This document shows positions 37,064-48,751 of a stretch of 64,000 nucleotides of DNA, piece after piece. Both the position numbers and the translations under genes were made by a program. This DNA is from Gammaproteobacteria bacterium (GTDB taxonomy: Bacteria; Pseudomonadota; Gammaproteobacteria; Pseudomonadales; Litorivicinaceae). Positions within the stretch are counted from its first letter, which is position 1; each line of letters opens with the position of its first letter. The notes under the pieces were generated by a model that was not told where the DNA came from, ran no database searches, and was given only the letters and a program-made list of their open reading frames with translations. The stretch covers positions 1 to 64,000 of the forward strand of contig JAHEDY010000012.1 in NCBI GenBank assembly GCA_024640985.1, read 5' to 3'.

Positions 37064-38127
37064 TCAAGCGCCGCAAATAACGCGTCGGTTTCCTCCGGTG
37101 CACCAACGGTCACGCGCAAGGTGTCTTTCAGTCTTGGATGCGATCCATCCAAGCATTTCACCAAGATCCGATGCGTCTTGAGCGCATCAAACAAGGGTCG
37201 CGCCTGATTTTCGCTACAACTCATGACAACAAAATTGGCCTCAGATGGCCAGACCTCGAATCCACGCTCACTCAATCCGAGAGTTAACCGCGCACGTTCT
37301 TGTCGGATACGTTGACTCTGCTCGTTGAGGATCGACGCATGTTCAAGTGCATACTGCACCGCAGTTTGCGACAAGACATTGATGTTGTAGGGAAGTCGCG
37401 TCTTCTCAAATTGGGAAATCCAGTCCGGATGGCCAATCAACATCCCAAATCGACTTCCGGCCAATCCGACTTTCGACAGCGTTCGCATGACAACAACGTT
37501 CGGGTAAGTCACCGCCCAGTCGAGATAATCTGCATCGGTAAAAGCGGTGTAGGCTTCGTCGATCACAACCAGAGCCTGAGTCGACTCCACGATCTCTGTC
37601 AGTCGGTCTTTCGAAAACAAATTGCCGGTCGGGTTATTGGGTTGAGGAATAAAAATCAGCGCCGGGTCAGCTTCAACTAGCCCGTCCATCCAACCCGCCA
37701 GATCGATATCCAAGGAAGCATCCAAAGGCAGTGCTCTAAAGGGAACCGAATACTGATTCGCAAGCACTTGAAACATGACAAAACTTGGATCAGGAGCACA
37801 GACGCTTCGTCCCGATCCAATCAAATTCGCAATCAGCAGCGCGATGATTTCGTCAGAGCCATTGCCGAACAACATCTCGAGCTCATCGGGGATGTTCATC
37901 CATGCTCGGAGCGGGCCCCTGACTCCATTCGCCTGTGGATCCGGATATCGATTTAAAGCACTGTGTGCAAGCCGGTCAGCCAATTCCACACGCAGGCTTT
38001 CAGGCCATTGATAGGGATTTTCCATCGCATCGAGCTTGATCATTCCCGTCGCATCCGGGACTTGATAAGCACCACTCTGACGCACGCGTTCAGGGATCAG
38101 CGATTGAATCAGATCTTCACGCGTCAC
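37036..38127 (-). CDS. hisC: Histidinol-phosphate aminotransferase
   Basis: HisC transaminates imidazole acetol phosphate with glutamate in histidine synthesis. KLDAMENPYQWPESL, LFGNGSDEIIALLI, FIPQPNNPTGN, VIDEAYTAF and the PLP-lysine region TLSKVGLAGSRFGML are all present. The start is GTG 38127, overlapping hisD by 11 bp. Its length of 363 is normal. It is last in the mla-ibaG-murA-hisGDC run, the order seen in Pseudomonas. Confidence 0.96.
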   Translation of the reverse strand: MTREDLIQSLIPERVRQSGAYQVPDATGMIKLDAMENPYQWPESLRVELADRLAHSALNRYPDPQANGVRGPLRAWMNIPDELEMLFGNGSDEIIALLIANLIGSGRSVCAPDPSFVMFQVLANQYSVPFRALPLDASLDIDLAGWMDGLVEADPALIFIPQPNNPTGNLFSKDRLTEIVESTQALVVIDEAYTAFTDADYLDWAVTYPNVVVMRTLSKVGLAGSRFGMLIGHPDWISQFEKTRLPYNINVLSQTAVQYALEHASILNEQSQRIRQERARLTLGLSERGFEVWPSEANFVVMSCSENQARPLFDALKTHRILVKCLDGSHPRLKDTLRVTVGAPEETDALFAALDHLAAEFGR

Positions 38128-39413
38128 GACGATACTCGGCAGAGCGTGCGTGTGCGGTTAGGCTTTCTGAATGCGCAAGCGTCGAGGCGACACCGGCGAT
38201 TTGCTTGGCACCATCGGGACTGCAATGGATCACTGATGATCGCTTGATAAAATCATAGACTCCAAGCGGCGATGCAAAGCGCGCAGTGCCGGATGTCGGC
38301 AATACATGATTCGGGCCGGCGCAATAATCACCCAAGGCTTCAGGGGTATGGCGACCCATAAAAATCGCACCCGCATGATGGATCTCGGGCAACATCGTTT
38401 CTGGATCATCAACACATAATTCCAAGTGCTCTGGCGCCACTCGGTTAATCACATCGATCGCGTCGTCGCGATCTTTGGCTTCGATAAACAAGCACCGATG
38501 ATTAATGGACTGCTCGATGATTTCGGCGCGCTCGAGTGTCGGAAGCAAACGCGTCATCGAATCAAGAACCTGTTCGGCAAACGCCGGATCGCAATGCACT
38601 AAGATGGGTTGCGCATCCTCATCATGCTCAGCCTGACTAAAGAGATCCATAGCGACCCAATCAGGATCCATTGGCGGCTCAACATAGACTAAGATTTCCG
38701 AAGGGCCAGCAATCATGTCGATACCCACTTTTCCAAAGACCTGGCGTTTCGCGGTGGCAACCCAAGCATTCCCTGGGCCCACAATCTTATCGACCGGGAA
38801 GACGCTTTCAGTTCCGTAGGCGAGTGCAGCGATCGCTTGCGCACCACCAATGGTTACCACGCGATCGACTTTCGCGAGATGAGCGGCGGCCAAGACCACA
38901 GGATTGACTTCACCGCCCGGCGCCGGAACGACCATTTGTACCAGAGGAACACCGGCCACTTTCGCGGGTATCGCATTCATCAGCACCGATGACGGATAAG
39001 TCGCTTTCCCACCAGGCACGTAAAGGCCCACACGACTCATCGGCCTGACCTCTTGACCCAAGACGATTCCATCACCCTGATCAGGCAGTCGCCAACTGGA
39101 TTCTTTCTGGGCTTCGTGAAACGCCCAGACGCGATCTCGGGCTGTCGTCAGTGCGCGCTTTAACTCGTCTGATAACCCATCAAAGGCTGCCTCTAAAGCG
39201 CTTGCATCCAAAACCAAATCGGAAGCATAAGTCACCGGGTGATGGTCGAGTTCGCGGGTCAATCGAACGAGAGCTTCATCACCTTCGTGACGAATCGCCT
39301 GAATAATTTCAGCCACTCGCGTTTGTCGGCTTAAATCACTCACCGACTCCCAAGCGGTCAGCTCAGTGAGCCGTGCCTCGAAATCGGAATCTTCCGTGGT
39401 TAATGAAACCGGT

Positions 39414-39424
<11 letters not shown>
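38117..39424 (-). CDS. hisD: Histidinol dehydrogenase
   Basis: HisD oxidises histidinol to histidine in two NAD-dependent steps at a zinc site. [47 protein letters not shown] and [28 protein letters not shown] are conserved; the last includes the catalytic-site segment near the zinc ligands. ATG 39424 is chosen because it follows AAGAGAG, overlaps hisG by 11 bp and gives 435 residues, the usual length. Confidence 0.97.
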
Positions 39425-41560
<2,136 letters not shown>

Positions 41561-41574
<14 letters not shown>

Positions 41575-41836
41575 CAGGTTCTCCTGTTTCAATGCAAGTC
41601 ACGCCGCCGAGTTCGGCAAGCGTTTTAAATGTGGGGTTCATTCCGGTCACCGTGAGTGAGCGATCGGTCTTTTTGGCTGACTGCCACCAATACACCATGA
41701 CCGCTAGATGCGCGCTCGACGCCTCCTTCCATGCGCTAACATCAATGACGGTCTCACCCTGATCAATGGCATCAAGACCGAGCGCTTTGAGTTCCGCCCA
41801 AGGCTTGGAATAGGATTCAGAATCAACCGAAAACAC
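41561..41836 (-). CDS. mlaB: Mla system STAS protein MlaB
   Basis: MlaB is the cytoplasmic STAS-domain subunit that regulates the MlaFEDB phospholipid transporter. The 91-residue product has the STAS pattern: QGETVIDVSAWKEASSAHLAVMVYWWQSA with the serine region, and LTVTGMNPTFKTLAELGGV. The start is GTG 41836, two bases after the mlaC stop, with no strong ribosome site, suggesting coupling. Sequence is weakly conserved, so context strengthens the call. Confidence 0.88.
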
Positions 41837-41838
41837 GA

Positions 41839-42447
41839 CTACTTGGCGCTCACTGATTCAAACGACCAAGAATCAATGGCTCCTGTCACACTGCCCGTCG
41901 ATTGGACCAGATCTGCAAACTGATTTCTCAAGGTGAGGCCAAGATTGATGCCTGCGATCACAACATTCTCAACCATCCAGCCCTTACCCTCTTCAAAACC
42001 CAATGCAAACTGGATTGGCAAAGCTTCACGACCAGGACTTTCAAGCCGTGCCTCAACGACTGCTCGGCCAGGTTTTAAGATGATCCCTTCCTCAGGCAAG
42101 ACCAACTGCTCACCTCCGTAGGCCGCCAACCCGCGAGCGTAAGCATCTACCAAACTGGATTCTAAGCGGTCTGTAAAACGATCGCGTTCTGCTTCTGTGG
42201 CTTGCCGAGCAAATTTACCCATCACACGAAGAGCGACAGTCCGGTCGTTAATTAGTGGTGCAAATTGCTCTGAAATCCGGATCACCAATTCTTCTTCGGT
42301 TAACTGCCCAGCCTGAAATTTAGAGACATCCTGATAAAACGTATCGCGTGCGATTTTCAATGGTTCAACGGCAGCTTTGGGATCTTCTTGAGCCCATGCA
42401 CCAATTGATAACAAACAAGCTAAGGCTGTCGCTAACCAGACCTTCAT
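41839..42447 (-). CDS. mlaC: Periplasmic phospholipid carrier MlaC
   Basis: MlaC shuttles phospholipid between the outer-membrane MlaA complex and MlaFEDB. A signal peptide, MKVWLATALACLLSIGAWA, precedes a helical and beta domain typical of the Tol_Tol_Ttg2 family (FAPLINDRTVALRVMGKFARQATEAERDRFTDRLESSLVDAYARGLAAYGG). Its length of 202 is usual. It overlaps mlaD by 4 bp. Confidence 0.95.
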   Translation of the reverse strand: MKVWLATALACLLSIGAWAQEDPKAAVEPLKIARDTFYQDVSKFQAGQLTEEELVIRISEQFAPLINDRTVALRVMGKFARQATEAERDRFTDRLESSLVDAYARGLAAYGGEQLVLPEEGIILKPGRAVVEARLESPGREALPIQFALGFEEGKGWMVENVVIAGINLGLTLRNQFADLVQSTGSVTGAIDSWSFESVSAK

Positions 42448-42905
42448 TTTTCGCTACTCATATTTAACAAAAACTTCCCAATCAATTCCTCGAGAACGAT
42501 CGCTGATTGCGTATCATAAATCATATCGCCGTCAGCTAAATTATTCGGATCACCCCCTGTCGATAATCCGATGTATTTTTCACCAAGTAGGCCTGCCGTC
42601 AAAATCGATGCTGAGGTATCTTCTGAAAACTCAGCAAAATCTTGACTGATCTCCATATCAACGATGGCAGCTGCAGTCGCTTTGTCATACCGTATCCCGA
42701 CAACGCGTCCGACCGTGACTCCGGCGGCACTGACTTTTGCTCGCGTTGTCAGACCGGCGACGTTATCGAAGCGGGCACTCAATCGATAGGTTCCATTGTC
42801 ACCGGTCGACGCCAGACCACTGACTTCCAAAGCCAGAAATGCAAGACAGAGCGCCCCTAGCAATACAAAAGCACCCACACTCAATTCTAAACGCCGCGAA
42901 TACAC
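42444..42905 (-). CDS. mlaD: MCE-domain protein MlaD
   Basis: MlaD forms the periplasmic hexameric MCE ring of the Mla transporter. A membrane anchor (LSVGAFVLLGALCLAFLALEVSG) is followed by the MCE domain (YRLSARFDNVAGLTTRAKVSAAGVTVGRVVGI, ILTAGLLGEKYIGLSTGGD). The start is GTG 42905, immediately after the mlaE TAA. It has 153 residues, slightly shorter than in E. coli. Confidence 0.96.
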   Translation of the reverse strand: MYSRRLELSVGAFVLLGALCLAFLALEVSGLASTGDNGTYRLSARFDNVAGLTTRAKVSAAGVTVGRVVGIRYDKATAAAIVDMEISQDFAEFSEDTSASILTAGLLGEKYIGLSTGGDPNNLADGDMIYDTQSAIVLEELIGKFLLNMSSEK

Positions 42906-43688
42906 TTAAATCTCCCCAAACATCACTGCGGTCAGGAAAAAGTCCAGACCAAGCACCGCCAGCGATGCGTACACCACTGTTTTTGTGGTCGCCCTCGCAA
43001 TCCCTTCCGATGTTGGCACCAAGTCATACCCTTGGTAAACCGCAATCCAAGTCACCACAATCGCAAACACGACCGATTTGATCATGCCATTGAACACATC
43101 ATCAAAGAAATCAACCGATGCCTGCATGTTCGCCCAGAAAGAGCCAGAATCGACACCTAACCAACTCACACCAACCAAGGCACCACCCAAGCAACCGACA
43201 CTCACGAAAATCAAAGACAAAATCGGCAAACTGATCACGCCTGCCCAAAATCGTGGCGCAACCACTCGACGCAAGGGATCAACACCGATCATCTCGAGAC
43301 TAGCTAACTGTTCCGTGGCTTTCATTAAACCAATTTCAGCGGTCAAAGCAGACCCCGCGCGCCCAGCAAATAAGAGTGCAGTCACCACAGGGCCGAGCTC
43401 CCGTGTTAGCGATAGCGCCACCATTTGACCCAACGCCTGCTCACTGCCGTAATCAGTCAGAATCGTGTATCCCTGCAGACCCAAGACCATCCCGATGAAT
43501 AAGCCGCTGACAATGATGATACTGAGCGACAACACACCGACAGCATAGATTTGGTCAACGGTCAGGCGCGCATACACACCGACATTGGAGCGACCAAAAA
43601 TTGCCTGCATCAACATCAAGCTGGCGCGGCCAAGATCGGATACTTGTGACAAGGTTGATCGACCGACGCCGGCAATCCAATCAATCAT
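42906..43688 (-). CDS. mlaE: Mla ABC transporter permease MlaE
   Basis: MlaE is the permease of the MlaFEDB phospholipid transporter in the inner membrane. Five or six hydrophobic helices and the family blocks [66 protein letters not shown] are present. Its length of 260 is standard. It overlaps mlaF by 4 bp and abuts mlaD. Confidence 0.97.
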   Translation of the reverse strand: MIDWIAGVGRSTLSQVSDLGRASLMLMQAIFGRSNVGVYARLTVDQIYAVGVLSLSIIIVSGLFIGMVLGLQGYTILTDYGSEQALGQMVALSLTRELGPVVTALLFAGRAGSALTAEIGLMKATEQLASLEMIGVDPLRRVVAPRFWAGVISLPILSLIFVSVGCLGGALVGVSWLGVDSGSFWANMQASVDFFDDVFNGMIKSVVFAIVVTWIAVYQGYDLVPTSEGIARATTKTVVYASLAVLGLDFFLTAVMFGEI

Positions 43689-44479
43689 GACAAGGCATCC
43701 TCAAGCGCTGGCGCAGGGAAATGGAAGCGAACGGGGCCGTCTGGGCTTCCGTGCAAGAATTGCTGAACGAGGGGATCATTAGAGCTTTGCATGACAGCCG
43801 GCGATCCCTCAAAAGCAACCCGGTTATTTGCAATCATAATGACGTGATCAGCGATCGATAGGGTTTCCTGAAGATCATGAGAGACCACCAGCGAGGTCAA
43901 CCCAAGGGCCTGATTTAATTGTTTCACTAAAGACAACAACACACCCAGGCCAATCGGATCCTGTCCGGCAAAGGGCTCGTCATACATAATCATTTCCGGA
44001 TCTAAAGCAATCGCCCGAGCAAGCGCCACGCGCCGCTGCATCCCTCCGGAAAGCTCAGAGGGCACCAAATCCACAGCCCCCCGCAGACCGACCGCCTCAA
44101 GTTTCATCAGCACAATCAAGCGAATTAATTCGTCGTCGAGATCGGTGTGCACCCGAAGCGGAAAAGCCACATTTTCGAAGACACTGAGTTCGGCAAATAA
44201 AGCACCTGATTGGAACAGCATGCCCATGCGCTTGCGCAACTGAAATAACTCAGCCCGCTTAAGCGATTGGACCGACACACCATCAACACGCACATCACCA
44301 GATTCGGGTTTGAGCTGCCCACCAATCAATCGCAGCAAGGTCGTTTTACCAGTACCAGACGGACCGACGATGGCTGTGATTTTCCCACGGGGAACAGTCG
44401 CATTCAGTCCGTCGTAGATCACGCGTCGATCACGACGAAAACCAACGTCTTCAATCTCAACAAAGGCTGATGCAGTCAC
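43685..44479 (-). CDS. mlaF: Mla ABC transporter ATPase MlaF
   Basis: MlaF powers the Mla transporter. Walker A is [11 protein letters not shown], the ABC signature [14 protein letters not shown], Walker [15 protein letters not shown] and the switch histidine SHDLQE. The start is GTG 44479, first gene of a ten-gene run to hisC. TGCTACACT at 44519-44527 on the minus strand could be an extended -10 promoter for the run. The length of 264 is normal. Confidence 0.97.
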   Translation of the reverse strand: MTASAFVEIEDVGFRRDRRVIYDGLNATVPRGKITAIVGPSGTGKTTLLRLIGGQLKPESGDVRVDGVSVQSLKRAELFQLRKRMGMLFQSGALFAELSVFENVAFPLRVHTDLDDELIRLIVLMKLEAVGLRGAVDLVPSELSGGMQRRVALARAIALDPEMIMYDEPFAGQDPIGLGVLLSLVKQLNQALGLTSLVVSHDLQETLSIADHVIMIANNRVAFEGSPAVMQSSNDPLVQQFLHGSPDGPVRFHFPAPALEDALS

Positions 44480-44518
44480 AATCGATTCGGTTCACTTCAT
44501 TCAATTAATCTGGTTGCG

Positions 44519-44527
44519 AGTGTAGCA
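44519..44527 (-). promoter_or_regulatory. Candidate extended -10 for mlaFEDCB-ibaG-murA-hisGDC
   Basis: TGC-TACACT on the minus strand lies 40 bp upstream of mlaF in the 98-bp gap shared with divergent yrbG. No good -35 is seen at 17 bp, which extended -10 promoters can tolerate. It would be the only visible promoter for ten genes. Confidence 0.45.
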
Positions 44528-44577
44528 GAGCTTAGCCGCAACATGTTTAATGTCGCCTCAGGTTTGGGAGTCTTTTC

Positions 44578-45519
44578 ATGTTTTGGGCCACTGCTGCCAT
44601 TATCGTTGGAATTGCACTGACTGTTGTCAGTGCCGACAAGTTTGTCGAAGGCGCAGCCAGTCTCGCTTCACGACTAGGAATGAGTCATTTTTTAATTGGA
44701 TTAACGATCGTCTCTGTCGGCACCTCAGCACCAGAGCTTTTGGTCTCTGCAGTCGCCGCCTATGAGGAAAGCCCAGGCCTGGCTCTCGGGAACGCCCTTG
44801 GTTCCAACATCACCAACATTGCACTGGTCCTCGGTGCGACCGCCTGCGTCTTTCCGTTATTGATTCCGAGGCCTCTGGTCAGGCGAGAACTTCCTTTGTT
44901 GCTGTTGGTCTGTCTCGGCGTTTATGCGCTGGCCTATCGAGGAGTTTTCGATCTCTGGGCGGGGATCGCCTTAGTGGCTGCCTTGCCCGTTGTATTGCTC
45001 CAACTCATGAAAGATGAAGCCGCATCGGGGGAAGAAGCAGACATTCCAGACCTCTCATTGCCCTTGTCGATCATTCTGACCATCGGTGGACTGCTGGTCT
45101 TATTAGCAAGTTCAAAAGCCTTGGTTTGGGGCGCGACCGAAGTCGCGAGGCATTTCGGGGTGTCTGAGCTCGTCATTGGACTGACCATTGTGGCAGTCGG
45201 GACCTCGCTTCCAGAACTCGCAGCTTCAATGGCTTCAGCGTTGAAAAACAAAACCGACATGGCGCTTGGCACAGTGATTGGCTCTAATTTCTTCAATTTC
45301 CTGGGGGTCATTGGCATTGCCGCCATCATTTCACCTTTCGCCATCGAAGCCGATGTTTACACACGCGATCTCCCATGGACACTCGGTTTGACGGTCTTTT
45401 TGCTACTCATTGCCCGCTTTGGTGCGCACGGAACCTTGAATCGTTCGTACGGAATCCTTTTGCTTCTCCTGTACGTAAGCTATCTTTGGCATATCTCTGC
45501 AACGATCGTGCCGAATTAA
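44578..45519 (+). CDS. yrbG: Calcium/sodium antiporter YrbG family
   Basis: A polytopic membrane protein with about ten helices and the two inverted alpha repeats of the CaCA superfamily, GTSAPELLVS near residue 55 and GTSLPELAAS near residue 210. E. coli YrbG is the counterpart and likewise lies beside kdsD and divergent from mlaF; its ion specificity is unproven. ATG 44578 follows GGGAG. The length is 313. The TAA shares one base with the kdsD ATG. Confidence 0.93.
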   Translation: MFWATAAIIVGIALTVVSADKFVEGAASLASRLGMSHFLIGLTIVSVGTSAPELLVSAVAAYEESPGLALGNALGSNITNIALVLGATACVFPLLIPRPLVRRELPLLLLVCLGVYALAYRGVFDLWAGIALVAALPVVLLQLMKDEAASGEEADIPDLSLPLSIILTIGGLLVLLASSKALVWGATEVARHFGVSELVIGLTIVAVGTSLPELAASMASALKNKTDMALGTVIGSNFFNFLGVIGIAAIISPFAIEADVYTRDLPWTLGLTVFLLLIARFGAHGTLNRSYGILLLLLYVSYLWHISATIVPN

Positions 45520-46478
45520 TGAGTTTTATCGAGTCAGCCAAACGCACTATCCAACTTGAATCGAAAGCCATCGCGGAACTGAATCAGCAACTCAGCGAGG
45601 ACTTCAACCGCGCCTGTCAATTGTGTCTCGACTGCGAAGGCCGAATCGTGGTGACCGGCATGGGGAAATCCGGTCATATCGGGAGCAAGATCGCAGCAAC
45701 ACTCGCATCAACCGGAACACCGGCTTTTTTTATGCATCCAGCAGAGGCATCGCATGGTGATTTAGGGATGCTGACATCGAAAGATGTGGTGCTTGCCCTA
45801 TCCAACAGCGGCACCTCCGCAGAAATCGTCTTGTTACTCCCGCTAATTCAGCGTCTCGGCACACCGCTGATCAGTATGACGGGAGACGCGGATTCAACCC
45901 TCGGTCGAGCTTCCGATGCGCATCTTTTAGTCTCAGTCGCTGAAGAAGCCTGCCCCCTCAACTTGGCACCAACATCTAGCACAACCGCTGCTCTCGTGAT
46001 GGGCGATGCCTTGGCGATCGCTCTCCTTGAGACCAAAGGGTTCTCACACGAGGACTTTGCATTTAGTCACCCCGGTGGCGCCTTGGGCCGTAAGCTACTC
46101 TTGAAAGTTGATGACATTATGCATACTGGAGACGCGCTCCCTGCGGTGTCTGAAGATGCATCACTTCCCGAGGCGCTACTCGAAATGACCGCCAAACGCC
46201 TGGGATTTACAACCGTCTTAAACCAGCATCATGAACTCATTGGAGTCTTTTCCGATGGAGACTTGCGTCGCGCAATCGAAGCCGGTCATGATCTCAGGGA
46301 TCGTCGAATTCAAGACATCATGACCCCAAGGGGAGCCACCATCGAGCAAGGTTCCTTGGCAGCGATGGCGGTCCGAGTCATGCAAGAAAAGCGCATCAAC
46401 GCCTTAGTGGTTGTGCATGACGGGCTTCCAGTGGGCGTTCTCAATATGCATGATCTGCTTCAGGCAGGTGTTGTATGA
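45519..46478 (+). CDS. kdsD: Arabinose-5-phosphate isomerase KdsD
   Basis: KdsD converts ribulose-5-phosphate to arabinose-5-phosphate, the first step towards KDO. The SIS domain is shown by GRIVVTGMGKSGHIGSKIAATLASTGTPAFFMHPAEASHGDLGM and the FSHPGGALGRKLL segment; two CBS domains follow (from about residue 200). ATG 45519 gives 319 residues; the track start 48 codons upstream lies in yrbG. KdsC follows with a 4-bp overlap. Confidence 0.96.
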   Translation: MSFIESAKRTIQLESKAIAELNQQLSEDFNRACQLCLDCEGRIVVTGMGKSGHIGSKIAATLASTGTPAFFMHPAEASHGDLGMLTSKDVVLALSNSGTSAEIVLLLPLIQRLGTPLISMTGDADSTLGRASDAHLLVSVAEEACPLNLAPTSSTTAALVMGDALAIALLETKGFSHEDFAFSHPGGALGRKLLLKVDDIMHTGDALPAVSEDASLPEALLEMTAKRLGFTTVLNQHHELIGVFSDGDLRRAIEAGHDLRDRRIQDIMTPRGATIEQGSLAAMAVRVMQEKRINALVVVHDGLPVGVLNMHDLLQAGVV

Positions 46479-46987
46479 GCGCGCAAACTGTCCGGCTCAT
46501 GGCATTTGATGTTGATGGAATCTTCACTGACGGAACCCTCTATTACGGACTCGACGGCGATTCACTGAAGGCCTTCAACATTTTGGATGGTCTTGGTTTG
46601 AAACTGTTACAGAAGGCTGGGATCCAAACCGCGATCATCACTGGACGACAATCACCAATGGTTGACCGGCGATTTTCTGAGCTTGGTGTCGATTTTGTGA
46701 TTCAGGGTCGCGAAGATAAAGGTCAGGCGCTTCAGAATTTAGCCTCGCAACTCGCCCTTGAGAAAAATGATCTCGGTTATATGGGCGATGACTTCCCTGA
46801 TTTAACGACTCTCGATGTCACCGGGTTCTTCGCCAGCGTGCCGAACGCTCCGGTTCAGGTACAGGCCGCAGCAGCCTATGTCACTGACAATGCTGGTGGT
46901 CAAGGTGCGGTCCGTGAACTCTGCGAGTTCTTATTGGTTGCCCAAGGATTTGATCCGTTAGCGCTATATCAGGAGGATCGAGCGTGA
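46475..46987 (+). CDS. kdsC: KDO-8-phosphate phosphatase
   Basis: KdsC is a HAD-family phosphatase that makes KDO from KDO-8-phosphate. The nucleophile motif is MAFDVDGIFTDGTLYYG, motif II TAIITGRQSP and motif IV YMGDDFPDL. The absence of a cap insertion and the 170-residue length are typical of the tetrameric KdsC type. It overlaps kdsD and lptC by 4 bp each. Confidence 0.96.
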   Translation: MSAQTVRLMAFDVDGIFTDGTLYYGLDGDSLKAFNILDGLGLKLLQKAGIQTAIITGRQSPMVDRRFSELGVDFVIQGREDKGQALQNLASQLALEKNDLGYMGDDFPDLTTLDVTGFFASVPNAPVQVQAAAAYVTDNAGGQGAVRELCEFLLVAQGFDPLALYQEDRA

Positions 46988-47556
46988 ATGGCTGGAGCCG
47001 ACTGATCTTCATCGCACTTGGAGCCCTTGCTTTGGTGTTTGGACTCACCGAACCAACCACCAAAAGCACATTGGATCCCGCCTTAAAAGAAATTGCCGAC
47101 CTTCGTCCAGATGCCTTTATGGAAGGGGTCTATCAGCGTCAATTTGACGCGGCCGGGCAGTTGGAGACGACGCTCGTCGCAACCAGCTTGTTGGATTTTG
47201 GTGACCGCGCCAACGCGGAACTGGTCGACCCTAAGCTTTGGCTCGAGAGGCCACCGGCGACCTGGTATATCGAAGGCGAGCGAGGGGAACTCACCGCCGA
47301 TCGAAATCAAGTCTTTCTCTCCCAGAACGTCATTGCCAATCGACTCGAGAACGGGAAGGATCCATGGCATTTAAGTGGTCAGACTCTGAATTGGGACCAA
47401 ACCACTGATCTCGTGACTTCAAAGACGACGACTCGACTAGTGCAAGGATCTGCAGAAAGCGTTGGCGACGCGCTGGTCATGGATCTCAATACCAATGAAT
47501 ACACCCTTGGAGAAAAAGTGAGGACGCAATGGCGAAGTGCTACTTCCTCGGATTAA
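46984..47556 (+). CDS. lptC: LPS export protein LptC
   Basis: LptC is the bitopic inner-membrane protein that passes LPS from LptB2FG to LptA. One N-terminal helix (WSRLIFIALGALALVFGL) leads to a periplasmic beta-jellyroll (FMEGVYQRQFDAAGQLETTLVA, QVFLSQNVIANR). The start is GTG 46984 with AGGAGG seven bases upstream, overlapping the kdsC stop. It overlaps lptA by 28 bp. The length is 190. Confidence 0.93.
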   Translation: MNGWSRLIFIALGALALVFGLTEPTTKSTLDPALKEIADLRPDAFMEGVYQRQFDAAGQLETTLVATSLLDFGDRANAELVDPKLWLERPPATWYIEGERGELTADRNQVFLSQNVIANRLENGKDPWHLSGQTLNWDQTTDLVTSKTTTRLVQGSAESVGDALVMDLNTNEYTLGEKVRTQWRSATSSD

Positions 47557-48017
47557 TGCTGGCAATCGCACCTGCGGTTTTCGCATTACCTGAAGACCGT
47601 GATCAACCGATTGAGATCACCGCCGACAGTGCCGTGATTAATGAAAAACAAAGCCAAGCTGAATACACAGGTGCCGTTGTTGTCACCCAGGGAACTCTCA
47701 AACTGGAAGGTGATGTGGTTAACCTAAAAACGAATGAAGATGGTGAGGTGGAGACCTTTGTTGCCAAGGGTCAACCGGCGCGCTTTGAAAATCTCAGACG
47801 GAAAACCGATCAAGAGCCTGTCAAAGGTCGCGCGCAAATAATCGATTATTCGTACGACACAGATCGCGTGGTGCTGACCGGGGATGCCATGATCACCTCT
47901 GAGGACTCAGAGTTTTCAGGCCCTGAAATCACCTATGACCTCAAGTCGGGAGAAGTCACGGCCGCCGGCAGTCGTTCGAGTCGCGTGAATATGACCATGC
48001 AACCGAAGAAAAAATGA
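47529..48017 (+). CDS. lptA: LPS transport periplasmic bridge protein LptA
   Basis: LptA polymerises into the periplasmic LPS bridge. A signal peptide ([19 protein letters not shown]) precedes an OstA-type beta-jellyroll beginning [35 protein letters not shown] 47529 lies inside lptC and is preceded by GAGG five bases upstream, so the 28-bp overlap looks genuine. It has 162 residues and overlaps lptB by 4 bp. Confidence 0.95.
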   Translation: MAKCYFLGLMLAIAPAVFALPEDRDQPIEITADSAVINEKQSQAEYTGAVVVTQGTLKLEGDVVNLKTNEDGEVETFVAKGQPARFENLRRKTDQEPVKGRAQIIDYSYDTDRVVLTGDAMITSEDSEFSGPEITYDLKSGEVTAAGSRSSRVNMTMQPKKK

Positions 48018-48751
48018 CCCAGCTCGTCGCACGCCATCTGAAAAAATCCTATAAGGGACGCGAAGTCGTCTCGGATCTGTCGATGGCGGTAAGTCCTGGT
48101 GAGATTGTTGGATTATTAGGGCCAAACGGTGCTGGAAAAACCACCAGTTTCTATATGATCGTTGGCCTGGTGAGACAAGATGCAGGGGAGATCAAAATTG
48201 GCGAGCAGGACATCACTCGAACGCCAATGCACGGTCGGGCCAAAGCAGGGCTTGGCTATCTCCCTCAAGAGGCGTCTGTTTTTCGAAAATTGACGGTCTC
48301 GGACAATCTGATGGCGATCCTTGAATTGCGATCCGATCTCTCAAACAATGATCGGCAACGCGAGCGCGAACGCCTGCTCGATGAATTCCACTTGGGCCAT
48401 TTATCAGCAACCAAAGGAATGGCACTCTCTGGCGGAGAGCGGAGGCGAGTCGAAATTGCTCGAGCGCTCTGCTCTGATCCGAAATTTATGTTGCTCGATG
48501 AACCCTTCGCTGGAGTTGATCCCATTTCTGTCGCTGATATCCAAAACATCATTCGGCACCTCGCCGGCCGAGGGATTGGCGTCTTGATTACCGATCATAA
48601 TGTCAGAGAAACCCTCGGCATTTGTCATCGAGGCTATATCGTGAATGCAGGCCGAGTGCTGGCGGAAGGCCCACCGGCCAGCCTGCTTGCCAACAAAGAT
48701 GTGCGCCAAGTCTATCTTGGAGAACAATTCACCATGACGCTTCCCGAATGA
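48014..48751 (+). CDS. lptB: LPS export ABC ATPase LptB
   Basis: LptB powers LPS extraction from the inner membrane. Walker A is [17 protein letters not shown], the Q-loop region [12 protein letters not shown], the signature [14 protein letters not shown], Walker [15 protein letters not shown] and the switch DHNVRETL. The length of 245 is standard. LptF and LptG, its permease partners, are normally encoded elsewhere. Its last 4 bp overlap rpoN. Confidence 0.97.
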   Translation: MTQLVARHLKKSYKGREVVSDLSMAVSPGEIVGLLGPNGAGKTTSFYMIVGLVRQDAGEIKIGEQDITRTPMHGRAKAGLGYLPQEASVFRKLTVSDNLMAILELRSDLSNNDRQRERERLLDEFHLGHLSATKGMALSGGERRRVEIARALCSDPKFMLLDEPFAGVDPISVADIQNIIRHLAGRGIGVLITDHNVRETLGICHRGYIVNAGRVLAEGPPASLLANKDVRQVYLGEQFTMTLPE

